Origin: Telmatospirillum siberiense
GTDB taxonomy: Bacteria > Pseudomonadota > Alphaproteobacteria > Rhodospirillales > Magnetospirillaceae
DNA length: 64,000 nucleotides
Assembly: GCF_002845745.1 (NCBI RefSeq)
Contig: NZ_PIUM01000023.1
Span: 42,207-106,206, forward strand
Reading direction: 5' to 3'
This document shows, one piece after another, positions 36,278-44,357 of this stretch (within the stretch, counting starts at the first letter, position 1; each line of letters opens with the position of its first letter). Both the position numbers and the translations under genes were made by a program. Below the pieces are notes generated by a model. It did no database searches and had not been told where the DNA came from. It worked only from the letters and a program-made list of their open reading frames with translations.

Positions 36278-37156
36278 ATGATGGTCGCGCTGGTGGCTTG
36301 CGCGACGGTGCATACGGCGGCGGTCATGGTGCTGTTCGGCACCCTGGCCGTTCGTCCGCTGCTGATCGGCGGGACCGCGGCGGCCGGTTTCGGCGGAGCG
36401 GTTGGCCGGCGTTTGGTGGCCGTCGCCGCCTGGTCGGCCTTCGTCACCGCCGTGGCCTGGCTGTCTTTGCAGAGCGCCGCGATGACCGATGATCTTGGCG
36501 CCATGACGGACCGAGAGACCATCCTGGCGGTGCTCGGCGACACCGCCTTCGGCCGGGTTTGGCGATGGCATCTGGCAATCGCCGGGGCGGCGGCCGTGGT
36601 CTCGACGCGTCGTGGCGGTCCAGGACGCCTGCTGCCGGTGCTGGCCCTGCTGCAATTGGCCGGTCTCGGCTTGATCGGCCATGCGGCCATGGAGGAGGGG
36701 GCTTCCGGCCTTTTCCAGCGGGCCGTCCAGGTGGTGCATTTGCTGGCCGGTGGAGCCTGGCTTGGCGCCTTGCCTTTCCTGTGGTTGCTCGCCCGCTCAC
36801 GCGGCGAGGGCGCCTCACCGGCGGAACTGGAGGTCGCGCTCCGGCGCTTTTCGGGATTCGGTGCGGCGACCGTCGCCCTTTTGCTGCTCACCGGTGCCGT
36901 CAATCTTTGGATTAGGACCGGCGGGCGATGGGAGGCGCTCGCCGCTCCCTATGGCCTGATCGTCGCGGGCAAACTCGGTCTGGTGGCCTTGATGATGGTT
37001 CTCGCGCTGGTCAATCGCGGGCTTTTGACGCCCGCCTTGTCACGCCGTCCGCAATGGGGCCGCCGGTGGTTGCGCCTCAGCGTGGCGATGGAAACGCTTG
37101 TCGGTCTGGCCGCGCTGACGGCGGCTTTCGTGCTGGGGGGGGCCGTCCCGCCGTGA
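36278..37156 (+). CDS. copD: Copper resistance/uptake membrane protein CopD
   Basis: A 292-residue inner-membrane protein with about eight hydrophobic helices, conserved His residues in LIGHAAMEEG and QVVHLLAGGAWLGALPFLWLL, and the closing region KLGLVALMMVLALVNRG, all typical of the CopD (PcoD/YcnJ) domain. It probably takes copper from CopC into the cytoplasm. The frame opens at 36068, but ATG 36278 is the first start consistent with a membrane protein and has GGAGTGGGG upstream. Starts 31 bp after copC. Confidence 0.88.
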   Translation: MMVALVACATVHTAAVMVLFGTLAVRPLLIGGTAAAGFGGAVGRRLVAVAAWSAFVTAVAWLSLQSAAMTDDLGAMTDRETILAVLGDTAFGRVWRWHLAIAGAAAVVSTRRGGPGRLLPVLALLQLAGLGLIGHAAMEEGASGLFQRAVQVVHLLAGGAWLGALPFLWLLARSRGEGASPAELEVALRRFSGFGAATVALLLLTGAVNLWIRTGGRWEALAAPYGLIVAGKLGLVALMMVLALVNRGLLTPALSRRPQWGRRWLRLSVAMETLVGLAALTAAFVLGGAVPP

Positions 37157-37227
37157 TGCCTGCGAAGATAATGTTAACTCATCTTGACGACGCCCTCCGG
37201 TTTGGGATAGACAACGTGCCTCTCGGT

Positions 37228-37305
37228 GGCGGGTGTAGCTCAGTTGGTTAGAGCGCCAGGTTGTGGTCCTGGATGTCGTCGGTTCGAACCCGATCACTCG
37301 CCCCA
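37228..37305 (+). tRNA. tRNA-His (GTG)
   Basis: Cloverleaf with acceptor GCGGGTG / CACTCGC plus the extra 5' G at 37228 opposite C73, the hallmark of tRNA-His. D-arm GCTCAGTTGGTTAGAGC, anticodon stem CCAGG / CCTGG with loop TTGTGGT (anticodon GTG), T-loop GGTTCGAACCC. CCA is encoded (37303-37305). Confidence 0.97.
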
Positions 37306-37499
37306 TTCCCCTTTACGGGGCTTTCCCAAAATGAGCCATTGCGTGAAGGTCTAAGCTGCCGGTGGCGGCGGCGTGCATGGCTGAGCAGCTTTTTCACTTG
37401 CACCGGCCTGGGGAGATGGTGCAAAGAAACGGCCCCCCCGGCCAAGGCCAATTTGACCAGCGCGCCGGGCTCGCAGATCGAAACCGACAGGATTTTCCA

Positions 37500-38219
37500 A
37501 TGGAGGCGCGGCGCGCCGGTACCGTTTCGAACGATTCACCTTTGCCCTTCCAGATCCGTGGGACGAGTTCCACCTTGCTCGCCCTGAAGGTGATCGATCC
37601 GTGCGATCCCGCCTTTTTTATCCATCTGGCGAACACTTTGGCTCTGGCGCCCGGATTTTACCGCAACGCGCCGATCATCCTCGATCTCGCCGCCGTGGCC
37701 CGCAAAAACCCTGTCGATTTGACCATCTTCTGCGCCCAATTGCGTGAATTGACCTTGACGCCGGTGGGCATCCAAGGGGCGACGGCGGATTGGGAGCGGA
37801 ATGCGCTGGCCGCAGGACTGGCGGTTTTTCCGGCGGGACGGAGCGCCGATCCGGTGAGCGTCCATGGACGGGCCGCGCCGTTGCCGCGCCCGAGCACCGC
37901 CCGCCTGGTGACGGAACCCGTGCGTTCCGGTCAGCAGGTCTATGCGGCGGAAAGCGACCTCATCGTGACCGCTCCGGTCAGTCGCGGCGCCGAATTGTTG
38001 GCCGATGGCAATATCCATGTCTATGGTCCCTTGCGCGGACGCGCCCTGGCCGGCACGAACGGCGACCGATCGGCCCGAATCTTCTGCCGCCATTTCGATG
38101 CCGACCTGATATCGATCGCCGGCTATTACGAGGTCAACGAACATATGGAGCCCCATTTGTTCGGCAAGCCCGTCCAGATCAGGCTGGACAACGAACGGCT
38201 GATCTTCGAGCCACTCTGA
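37500..38219 (+). CDS. minC: Septum-site inhibitor MinC
   Basis: A 239-residue cell-division inhibitor. N-terminal domain (about 1-110) binds FtsZ (PFQIRGTSSTLLALKVID, DLAAVARKNPVDLTIFCAQLREL). After a proline-rich linker, the C-terminal beta-helix domain (about 140-239) binds MinD: RSGQQVYAAESDLIVTAPVSRGAELLADGNIHVYGPLRGRALAGTNGD, ARIFCRHFDADLISIAGYY. Start at ATG 37500 with AGGA upstream; the longer frame from 37362 is not supported. First gene of minCDE. Confidence 0.93.
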   Translation: MEARRAGTVSNDSPLPFQIRGTSSTLLALKVIDPCDPAFFIHLANTLALAPGFYRNAPIILDLAAVARKNPVDLTIFCAQLRELTLTPVGIQGATADWERNALAAGLAVFPAGRSADPVSVHGRAAPLPRPSTARLVTEPVRSGQQVYAAESDLIVTAPVSRGAELLADGNIHVYGPLRGRALAGTNGDRSARIFCRHFDADLISIAGYYEVNEHMEPHLFGKPVQIRLDNERLIFEPL

Positions 38220-38246
38220 ATTATTCACCGACAAAAGGACGTCATC

Positions 38247-39059
38247 GTGGCAAAAGTCATCGTAGTCACCTCCGGGAAGGGCGGTGTCGGCAAGACCACC
38301 ACCTCCGCCGCCATCGCCACCGGGTTGGCTTTGCGCGGCTTCAAGACCGTGATCATCGATTTCGACGTGGGCCTGCGCAATGTCGACCTGATCATGGGCT
38401 GCGAGCGCCGCGTGGTTTTCGACTTCATCAACGTGATCAACGGCGATGCCAAACTCCATCAGGCGCTGATCAAGGACAAGCGGGTCGAAACGCTGTCCAT
38501 CCTCGCCACGTCGCAGACCCGTGACAAGGATGCCCTGACCGAGGAGGGGGTCGAGCGGATCATCGCCGAGCTTGCTCCGCTGTTCGACTACATCGTCTGC
38601 GACAGTCCGGCGGGTATCGAACGCGGCGCTCATCTTGCCATGTATTTTGCCGACGAGGCGATCGTCGTGGCCAACGCCGAGGTGTCCTCGGTTCGCGACG
38701 CCGATCGCATGATCGGGTTGCTGACCAGCAAATCGCGCCGTGCCGAACAGGGCCAGCCGATGCCGCAACATCTGTTGCTGACCCGCTATGATGCCGAACG
38801 GGTGGAGCGGGGTGAAATGTTGAAGGTGGAGGACGTGCAGGAAATTCTGGCGGTGCCGTTGCTTGGCGTGGTGCCGGAATGCCCGTCGGTGCTGCAAGCC
38901 TCCAATGTCGGCATGCCGGTGGTCCTCGACGACAAGTCGCCGGCCGGCAAGGCCTATCTCGATGCGGTTGGGCGCATTCTCGGCGAAGAGACGGAGATCG
39001 TCATCCCGCGCGTCGCCAGGCGGGGCTTCATCGACCGTTTGCTGGGGAGAACGGCATGA
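38247..39059 (+). CDS. minD: Septum-site ATPase MinD
   Basis: A 270-residue membrane-associated ATPase that recruits MinC to the poles and oscillates under MinE. Deviant Walker A KGGVGKTT near residue 11, switch II/Walker B YIVCDSPAGIE, and the C-terminal amphipathic membrane-targeting helix ARRGFIDRLLGRTA. It starts at GTG 38247 behind AAAAGGAC, 27 bp after minC. Its stop overlaps the minE start. Confidence 0.96.
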   Translation: MAKVIVVTSGKGGVGKTTTSAAIATGLALRGFKTVIIDFDVGLRNVDLIMGCERRVVFDFINVINGDAKLHQALIKDKRVETLSILATSQTRDKDALTEEGVERIIAELAPLFDYIVCDSPAGIERGAHLAMYFADEAIVVANAEVSSVRDADRMIGLLTSKSRRAEQGQPMPQHLLLTRYDAERVERGEMLKVEDVQEILAVPLLGVVPECPSVLQASNVGMPVVLDDKSPAGKAYLDAVGRILGEETEIVIPRVARRGFIDRLLGRTA

Positions 39060-39334
39060 GCCTGATGAATCTGTTCCGCCGTTCGCCGCGCGGTACGGCG
39101 GATGCGGCGCGCGAACGTCTGCAGATCCTGCTGTCCCACGAACGGGCCGAGTTGAACAGCCCCGATTTTCTGCCCCAACTGCAGCGCGACATCCTCAATG
39201 TCATCCGCAAATATGTCGAGATCGACGATCAGCGGGTGCAGGTGAAGCTGGACAGCGATCGGAACTTTTCCGTTCTCGAGGTGAATATCGAGTTGCCGTC
39301 CGATGGCGAGCGACGCTTCCCGCCCGCTCCGTGA
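39056..39334 (+). CDS. minE: Cell-division topological specificity factor MinE
   Basis: A 92-residue protein. The N-terminal amphipathic membrane helix MSLMNLFRRSP and anti-MinCD helix (ARERLQILLSHERAELNSPDFLPQLQRDIL) are followed by the dimerising topological domain (VQVKLDSDRNFSVLEVNIELP). It stimulates the MinD ATPase. ATGA overlap with minD at 39056. A run of 15 G follows its stop codon by 9 bp. Confidence 0.95.
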   Translation: MSLMNLFRRSPRGTADAARERLQILLSHERAELNSPDFLPQLQRDILNVIRKYVEIDDQRVQVKLDSDRNFSVLEVNIELPSDGERRFPPAP

Positions 39335-39343
39335 TGGCTTGAC

Positions 39344-39358
39344 GGGGGGGGGGGGGGG
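39344..39358. repeat. Poly-G tract, 15 consecutive G
   Basis: A homopolymer of 15 G between the minE stop (39334) and the stop of the repressor gene (39380). Such tracts are slippage-prone. It lies outside both coding regions. Confidence 0.9.
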
Positions 39359-39379
39359 CGAAGCGGATGGCGTCGCGTC

Positions 39380-40177
39380 TCAGACCCGGCGGGCGAACCA
39401 GACGACGCGCCCGATGATGTTGATCTCGTCCATGACCCTTTCATATTGGTCGTGGCGGGGATTGTCGGACTTTATCCTGATGAGCGGCGGGTCGGAGTTC
39501 AGGACGTGCTCCAGGCGTTTCACGATGACGCCCAGTCCGTCCCACAGGGCGAACAATCCGCCGGGCGAGGGGGTTCGGTCCAGGGTGTCGATCATCACCC
39601 GGTCGCCGCTTTCCAGCGTCGGGCTCATGCTGTCGCCCTTGACCTCGATGATCCGGCTGTCCCTCGGCGAAACCCGCAATTCGTGCCGGACGTAGTCCGA
39701 GGGCAGATTCCAGACGGCTTTGACGTCATCGACCGAGACGCTATTGCCGAATTCGTCGGTGTGGGCCATGACCAGGCTTTCGCCACCGCCGCCCATGCCG
39801 GCGCGGATGTTGATTTCGGGAATGGCCGCCCTGGACTCCCCCTCCAAAGGCGTGCCCGGCATATCCGGCGGTTGCCGGATGGATGTGGCGTCGACTTTGG
39901 GGGCTGTCGCCCGCGTGGCGATGGTCTTGAGGGTTTTTTCCGATATTCCGGCCAGTTCCCAGACTTCTCTGGCGGTAATGGGGGGATCTCCCAGGCCGGT
40001 CAGGATGGGCAGCAGTTGCGTCACGAACTCGATCGGGAAATTGCCCTTCTTATATTTGTCTTCCTTCGACGCATAGGTCGATTTGGGAAGGGCCAGGCGG
40101 TCGGCGAGATCCTGCACGCTCAGCTTGGAGCGTTCCCGCAAGGTCTTCAGCCGCTTCGATGCCAATGAGATTTCCAT
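39380..40177 (-). CDS. Phage-type repressor, XRE helix-turn-helix plus S24/LexA-like protease domain
   Basis: A 265-residue repressor. Helix-turn-helix at about residues 5-60 (LKTLRERSKLSVQDLADRLALPKSTYASKE); a linker with the Ala-Gly cleavage pair in INIRAGMGGGG; then the S24 domain with catalytic Ser in IEVKGDSMSPTLESGDRV and Lys in GVIVKRLEHV. This is the C1/LexA autocleavage design, so RecA activation after DNA damage should inactivate it. I start at ATG 40177 because the longer start (40216) would place a candidate operator inside the gene. It is divergent from the small genes beginning at 40345 and probably controls the phage-derived genes. Confidence 0.88.
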   Translation of the reverse strand: MEISLASKRLKTLRERSKLSVQDLADRLALPKSTYASKEDKYKKGNFPIEFVTQLLPILTGLGDPPITAREVWELAGISEKTLKTIATRATAPKVDATSIRQPPDMPGTPLEGESRAAIPEINIRAGMGGGGESLVMAHTDEFGNSVSVDDVKAVWNLPSDYVRHELRVSPRDSRIIEVKGDSMSPTLESGDRVMIDTLDRTPSPGGLFALWDGLGVIVKRLEHVLNSDPPLIRIKSDNPRHDQYERVMDEINIIGRVVWFARRV

Positions 40178-40189
40178 CACGGTGCGATT

Positions 40190-40254
40190 TTGTGCGAAAA
40201 TAGCGCACAAGTCCATGCGAAAAAATCGTTGCGTTTCGTACGATGATGTCGTAC
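40190..40254. promoter_or_regulatory. Two candidate operators of the phage repressor
   Basis: Dyad 1: TTGTGCG / CGCACAA separated by 7 bp (40190-40210). Dyad 2: GTACGA / TCGTAC separated by 5 bp (40238-40254). They lie in the gap between the repressor and the divergent small genes. Sequences differ, so they may be bound by different proteins or with different affinity. Confidence 0.5.
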
Positions 40255-40344
40255 ATATGTCAGCATATCATTCATTGGTTGTCGGGCGCTCCGTCTCCGC
40301 AAATGCCTTTTGTAAGGCGGAGCGCCGGCGTGGGATGGGTTTTT

Positions 40345-40581
40345 ATGAGAACAAATCACGAACATATGGGGCTTGTTCAGCGCTCGGACATCCGTCCGGG
40401 ATCGGCGGAATGCCGTACCGGGGCATCGCCGGCCGATGCGGACCGCATTCGGGTGATGGCCAAGGCGCTGCGCCGGGAGAAGGGGCTGGTTTTGCTCGAT
40501 CCGTCGCGAGTCGCCGATCCCTGGCGTCGGGAAGTGGTCGAGCAGGTGGCGGACGAACAGTTGGGAAAGGGGAGGCGTTGA
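40345..40581 (+). CDS. Small hypothetical protein, phage-region early gene
   Basis: A 78-residue charged soluble protein (DADRIRVMAKALRREKGLVLLDPSRVADPWRREVVEQVADEQLGKGRR at its end, shown here in part), predicted helical, with no membrane segment. Its stop overlaps the next gene's ATG (TGATG at 40579-40583), implying translational coupling. The start at ATG 40345 is tentative; Met-8 is possible. It is the first gene transcribed away from the repressor. I do not recognise the family. Confidence 0.5.
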   Translation: MRTNHEHMGLVQRSDIRPGSAECRTGASPADADRIRVMAKALRREKGLVLLDPSRVADPWRREVVEQVADEQLGKGRR

Positions 40582-41138
40582 TGGCCGGAAAACGACGCAT
40601 CGGACCGCGCGGAAAATCCGGGCGTCTGCTGGATCGCTCTCCGGCGCGGCCGGCCATCCTGGCCGAAACCTATCGCCAGAGGGCGCGATTGGTCGGGCTT
40701 GAAAATGCCGACAGGGAGGAGGCCGCCTCGTCGGTGGGGCGGTTGTTTCTCGCCGGGCGGATCGAGCGCTGTCATTACGAAGCGGCTCAAAAGCTTCTCA
40801 TGGCCTGGAAAACCTGGTCCGCCATGGCCCAGCTTCCGCCGCGCACCGCGGGGGTCGCCCATTACGGCCTGGTGGCCGGAAGCAGCCGGCGTCCGGACGT
40901 CTCCGACGAGGCATGGTACCGGGCGAAGGCCCGCTATCAGGGGGCGATCGACGCGGTCGGCCAGGGGATGTCCTGGTCCGCCGTGGAAAATCTGGTCATC
41001 GATGACGCCGCGCCGGCGCGGCTCTTCGAGGAGGGGGCGATCGCGTCGCGGGTTTACGGCGCGATGATCGAGGGGTTGGATGCCCTGATCGATTACTTTG
41101 GAGTGCAAAGGTGTGAGGTAAAAAATCAGGGGCTCTGA
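40581..41138 (+). CDS. Hypothetical protein, phage-region early gene
   Basis: A 185-residue soluble helical protein. The segment EEAASSVGRLFLAGRIERCHYEAAQKLLMAWKTWS resembles helix patterns seen in uncharacterised alphaproteobacterial phage-associated proteins, and the C-terminal half (WYRAKARYQGAIDAVGQGMSWSAVENLVIDDAAP) is helix-rich. GGGGAGGCG precedes the ATG, which overlaps the previous stop. With the gene before it, it forms a two-gene operon divergent from the repressor; a regulatory or early phage role is inferred only from position. Confidence 0.6.
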   Translation: MAGKRRIGPRGKSGRLLDRSPARPAILAETYRQRARLVGLENADREEAASSVGRLFLAGRIERCHYEAAQKLLMAWKTWSAMAQLPPRTAGVAHYGLVAGSSRRPDVSDEAWYRAKARYQGAIDAVGQGMSWSAVENLVIDDAAPARLFEEGAIASRVYGAMIEGLDALIDYFGVQRCEVKNQGL

Positions 41139-41958
41139 TGAACCGCAAAGGCACCGGGCGATTTTCCGCAAAGGGGAAAAAGGCCGGGCTTTATAGTCTT
41201 TTCCCTCGCCCGCTTTGCGGGCTACGGGATTCATACATCTCTATTTTTTGTACTGTCGATATATTAAGCGTCATTGCGAGGAGCGAAGCGACGAAGCAAT
41301 CCAGTCTGCCGGAAGGGCTGGATTGCTTCGCCTGAAGGCTCGCGAACGACGGCATTTCTCCCCGGCAAAGTCGAGATGCGTGAATGCCGTAGCGCGGGAG
41401 GGTGAGGAAAGTCGCGCGACGCCTGAGAATTTTCGGCGGGACGCCCCCTCATCCCACCCCTTCTCCCGCGAGGGGAGAAGGGCTTTTGTCCGCCCTTTTG
41501 CCCTTCTTACCATTTGCGGGTAGCCGGCGGAATGTCGCTGAAGAGATCGGGAACGATTTCGGACTGCTCCGTCACCTTGGTGTCTTGGTGCCTTGGTGGT
41601 TTAAAATTGTCGAAATGATATAATTGCATTAATCCGAAATATATAAATAAGTAATTCAATGTTTTATTAATTATTTTTCAAAACTTATTTTGATGGAATT
41701 AATAATTTCATGGATTTCGTGTTTCGACATGGAATCCATGGCCCTGCGCGATGGGGCATAATCAGGCGTTTTCATCGCGTTGGCATGGTCACGGGCCACG
41801 GAATTAACCGCAAATCGTGACCGCTGCTTCCCTCACCGCCGTCGTGGTCATTTTCCATCCGCCCAAGCTTTTCGGGCGGACGCGGAATTGCGTCTTTTCA
41901 AGGCCGGGGCGGATGGCTCGTTTTTTGAAAACCTCAAGATATCGAAGGAATGGAACTC
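41139..41958. other. Intergenic region with a dispersed hairpin repeat and an AT-rich island
   Basis: About 820 bp without a credible gene. 41269-41330 contains a common proteobacterial repeat (CATTGCGAGGAGCGAAGCG) with a 13-bp stem CGAAGCAATCCAG / CTGGATTGCTTCG (41292-41330). 41440-41490 has a C-rich then G-rich pair (CCCCTTCTCCCGCGAGGGG). 41625-41760 is AT-rich and may contain the promoter of the fibre and lysis genes. The missing structural genes of the phage would be expected here. Confidence 0.55.
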
Positions 41959-43494
41959 ATGACCGTATCCACTTATCAGCAGACCAGCCTGGGCACCCAG
42001 GCGCAATCCGTCGACGGCGACCTTTCCGTCCTCTCGCGCCTCGGCGCCGCCTTCGCCCCGCATGCCCAGGCCACGCCCGACATGACGGTGGCGCTGGACG
42101 CCGGGCATGTCTTCGACGGCGCTGCGCTGACCGAGGTGGCGGCGCAGAGCGCGTCGCTCACCGCGCCGGCGGCCAATCCCCGGATCGACCGCATCGTCAT
42201 CAACCAGTTGACCGGCACTGTCTCGGTCGTCACCGGGACCGAGGCCGCCAGCCCCGCCGTGCCGGCCATCCCGAGCGGCTTCGCCCCAGTGGCGCGGGTC
42301 CGCTTGTCGGCCGGCGCGACCGTTATCACCAACGACATGATCACCGACGAACGGGACCTGTCGGCGCTGGGGCGCATCATCGCCGTGGAAGCCGGTACGG
42401 GATTGACCGGCGGCGGCAGCTCGGGGACCGTGACCATCAGCCTGGAAACCCCGGTGGCGGTGGCCCTGGGCGGCACCGGCACGGCGACGGCGGCGGCCAA
42501 TACCGTCTTTGCCGGGCCCGCTTCGGGCACCGATGCCGCGCCCTCGTTCCGGTCGCTGACGCTGGCGGACTTGCCGGCGGACGTGGCGACGACGGAGGAC
42601 GTCGCTGCGGCTATCGCCGTGGAAACGGAACGGGCAGAGAGTGTGGAGGCGCTTCTGGCCCCCTTGTCATCGCCCGCATTGACCGGCACTCCGACGGCGC
42701 CGACCGCGCCGGCCGGAACGGACACTACGCAGATCGCTACCACCGCATTTGTTGCGTCGGCCGTTGTCGCCGGAGGCCTGCAACACGGTCAATGCTATCT
42801 TACTTTGTCAGGCGGCAATCTATTGCTGAGTCCTTATAACGGCAATCGATTGATCATCGGCGGGGTCGAACAGACAATTCCCGCCACCGGCGTCAGTTTA
42901 GCTCCGACCAACCTGATGGTAGACACACTCTATTACATCTATGCCGGTATGGTCTCAGAGACGATGATGCTCGTGGCCAGCACCACCGGCCATAGCACCG
43001 ACGCCACGACCGGCATCGAGGTCATGACCGGAAATTCAGCCTATACCTTCGTCGGGTGGGCTTGTCCAACAATCGGGCCGGCGTGGGTGTCCTCCCCTGC
43101 GAAGCAATATGTGATTAATTATTTTAATCGCCGGAATCTGCCTCTGGTGGGTGCAACGACGAGTTCTGCCATTACCGCCACTGCGCTTACGGAAGTAACG
43201 ACCAATGCTCGTGCTTACTTCATATCATGTGGAGAGAGCGGAGATATTGGTGCCGTTGGGTCAACAGTGCATTGGGTCGGTGGGGATAGCGTGGGAATAA
43301 TGGTCGGATTGGATGGTGTGGCAGGGGGCACGCAGAGCAACGGCATGTCATTTCCCGGTGGTGCACCAGCAACGGCAGCGGCGCGGCTAACACAGACAAT
43401 CGCTGAGGGGCTGCATTACGCATCACCTATGGCTTATGTCGCCGTTCAATACGGGACAGCCTACGTCGCGATTTGCGGCACAATTAGGGGGTAA
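41959..43494 (+). CDS. Phage tail-fibre-like protein 1
   Basis: A 511-residue low-complexity, Thr/Ala/Gly-rich protein with no signal peptide. The first 215 residues are nearly identical to the fibre at 45117 (SVLSRLGAAFAPHA, RIDRIVINQLTGTVSVVTG, TDERDLSALGRIIAVEAGTGLTGGGSSGTV). A collar-type repeat found in tail fibres follows (SSPALTGTPTAPTAPAGTDTTQIATTAFV), absent from fibre 2. The C-terminal 250 residues are more divergent and probably bind the receptor. ATG 41959 with GAAGGA upstream is chosen over 41950. No chaperone gene follows. Confidence 0.8.
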   Translation: MTVSTYQQTSLGTQAQSVDGDLSVLSRLGAAFAPHAQATPDMTVALDAGHVFDGAALTEVAAQSASLTAPAANPRIDRIVINQLTGTVSVVTGTEAASPAVPAIPSGFAPVARVRLSAGATVITNDMITDERDLSALGRIIAVEAGTGLTGGGSSGTVTISLETPVAVALGGTGTATAAANTVFAGPASGTDAAPSFRSLTLADLPADVATTEDVAAAIAVETERAESVEALLAPLSSPALTGTPTAPTAPAGTDTTQIATTAFVASAVVAGGLQHGQCYLTLSGGNLLLSPYNGNRLIIGGVEQTIPATGVSLAPTNLMVDTLYYIYAGMVSETMMLVASTTGHSTDATTGIEVMTGNSAYTFVGWACPTIGPAWVSSPAKQYVINYFNRRNLPLVGATTSSAITATALTEVTTNARAYFISCGESGDIGAVGSTVHWVGGDSVGIMVGLDGVAGGTQSNGMSFPGGAPATAAARLTQTIAEGLHYASPMAYVAVQYGTAYVAICGTIRG

Positions 43495-43689
43495 TGAACT
43501 AAGTATCGCTCTCCCCTGTTTTGTGGAGCCGGCCGTAGCCACTCTTGGTGATGGTATCACGGGATGACGAAGTAGTTCGTTTATTTCTGCACATCTCCGA
43601 AGCCCTCTTTCTAAATAGCATTCCTCTGTCGGCGTCATATCGAGTGCTTCACCTCGCATGCACCGTCGTATTTTGTCCTGGAGGACCGC

Positions 43690-44145
43690 ATGTCCCGTCA
43701 TATCAACGCGGCCGGCCTCGATCTCATCAAGAGTTTCGAGGGCTTGCGGCTGACCGCCTATCCGGATCCGCAAAGCGGCGAGGCGCCCTGGACTATCGGC
43801 TACGGCCACGCGGGGCACGTCCTGGAGGGCGACGTCATTACCGAACAGCAGGCCGACGCCTTTCTGGCGGCGGATCTCGCCGTCTTCGAGGCCGGTGTTT
43901 CCTCCTCGGCGACCGTTCCTTTGACCGATAACCAGTTCGCCGCGCTGGTGTCTTTTTCCTTCAACCTCGGCCTCGGGCGGTTGCGGGGCTCGACGCTGCT
44001 GCGCCGTCTCAACAATGGCGATTACGACGGGGCCGCCGGGGAATTTCCGAAATGGACCTCGGGCGGTCTGCCCGGTCTCGTCCGTCGCCGCGCCGCCGAA
44101 CGGGATTTGTTTCTGCGGCCTGACGAAACCGACATGGAGGTTTGA
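43690..44145 (+). CDS. Endolysin, GH24 lysozyme (T4-type muramidase)
   Basis: A 151-residue phage lysozyme cutting the MurNAc-GlcNAc bond of peptidoglycan. The catalytic Glu is in LIKSFEGLRLTAY, with Asp and Thr of the E-D-T triad in YPDPQ and WTIGYGH; the C-terminal lobe LTDNQFAALVSFSFNLG and GLVRRRAAERDLFL is typical. GGAGG precedes the ATG. There is no signal peptide or SAR helix, so it needs a holin to cross the membrane. First gene of the lysis cassette, followed 2 bp later by the holin candidate. Confidence 0.92.
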   Translation: MSRHINAAGLDLIKSFEGLRLTAYPDPQSGEAPWTIGYGHAGHVLEGDVITEQQADAFLAADLAVFEAGVSSSATVPLTDNQFAALVSFSFNLGLGRLRGSTLLRRLNNGDYDGAAGEFPKWTSGGLPGLVRRRAAERDLFLRPDETDMEV

Positions 44146-44147
44146 TC

Positions 44148-44357
44148 ATGTCTTGTGTCTTTCACGAAAAAATCGGGCCGGCGCTGCGCGACCCGACCAG
44201 TTGGGCCAATCTTTCCACCCTGGCTTTCGGGGCCATGAGCCAGGGCGTGCCCGTCGACTGGTCCCGGTGGTGCTGGTTGGCGGCGGTCGTGTCCGGCGCC
44301 ATCGGCGTCATGCTGCGCGGAGGAAATCCACCGCCGTCCAAGGGAGGAGGGCGATGA
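44148..44357 (+). CDS. Holin candidate, small membrane protein
   Basis: A 69-residue protein between endolysin and spanin genes. One clear hydrophobic helix (RWCWLAAVVSGAIGVMLRG) and a weaker one before it (WANLSTLAFGAMSQGV), with a charged C-terminal tail. Size, position and topology fit a class II or III phage holin, but the sequence alone does not prove it. ATG 44148 has GGAGG at 7 bp. Its stop overlaps the Rz start (ATGA at 44354). Confidence 0.65.
   Translation: MSCVFHEKIGPALRDPTSWANLSTLAFGAMSQGVPVDWSRWCWLAAVVSGAIGVMLRGGNPPPSKGGGR

Noticed and set aside
37228..37305. tRNA-His as phage attachment site
   Set aside because: No integrase and no second copy of the tRNA 3' end was seen near 46.5 kb, and the intact min operon lies between tRNA and phage genes.
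41138..41335. 65-codon plus-strand frame after the phage early genes
   Set aside because: Its second half is the dispersed CATTGCGAGG repeat; coding is not credible.
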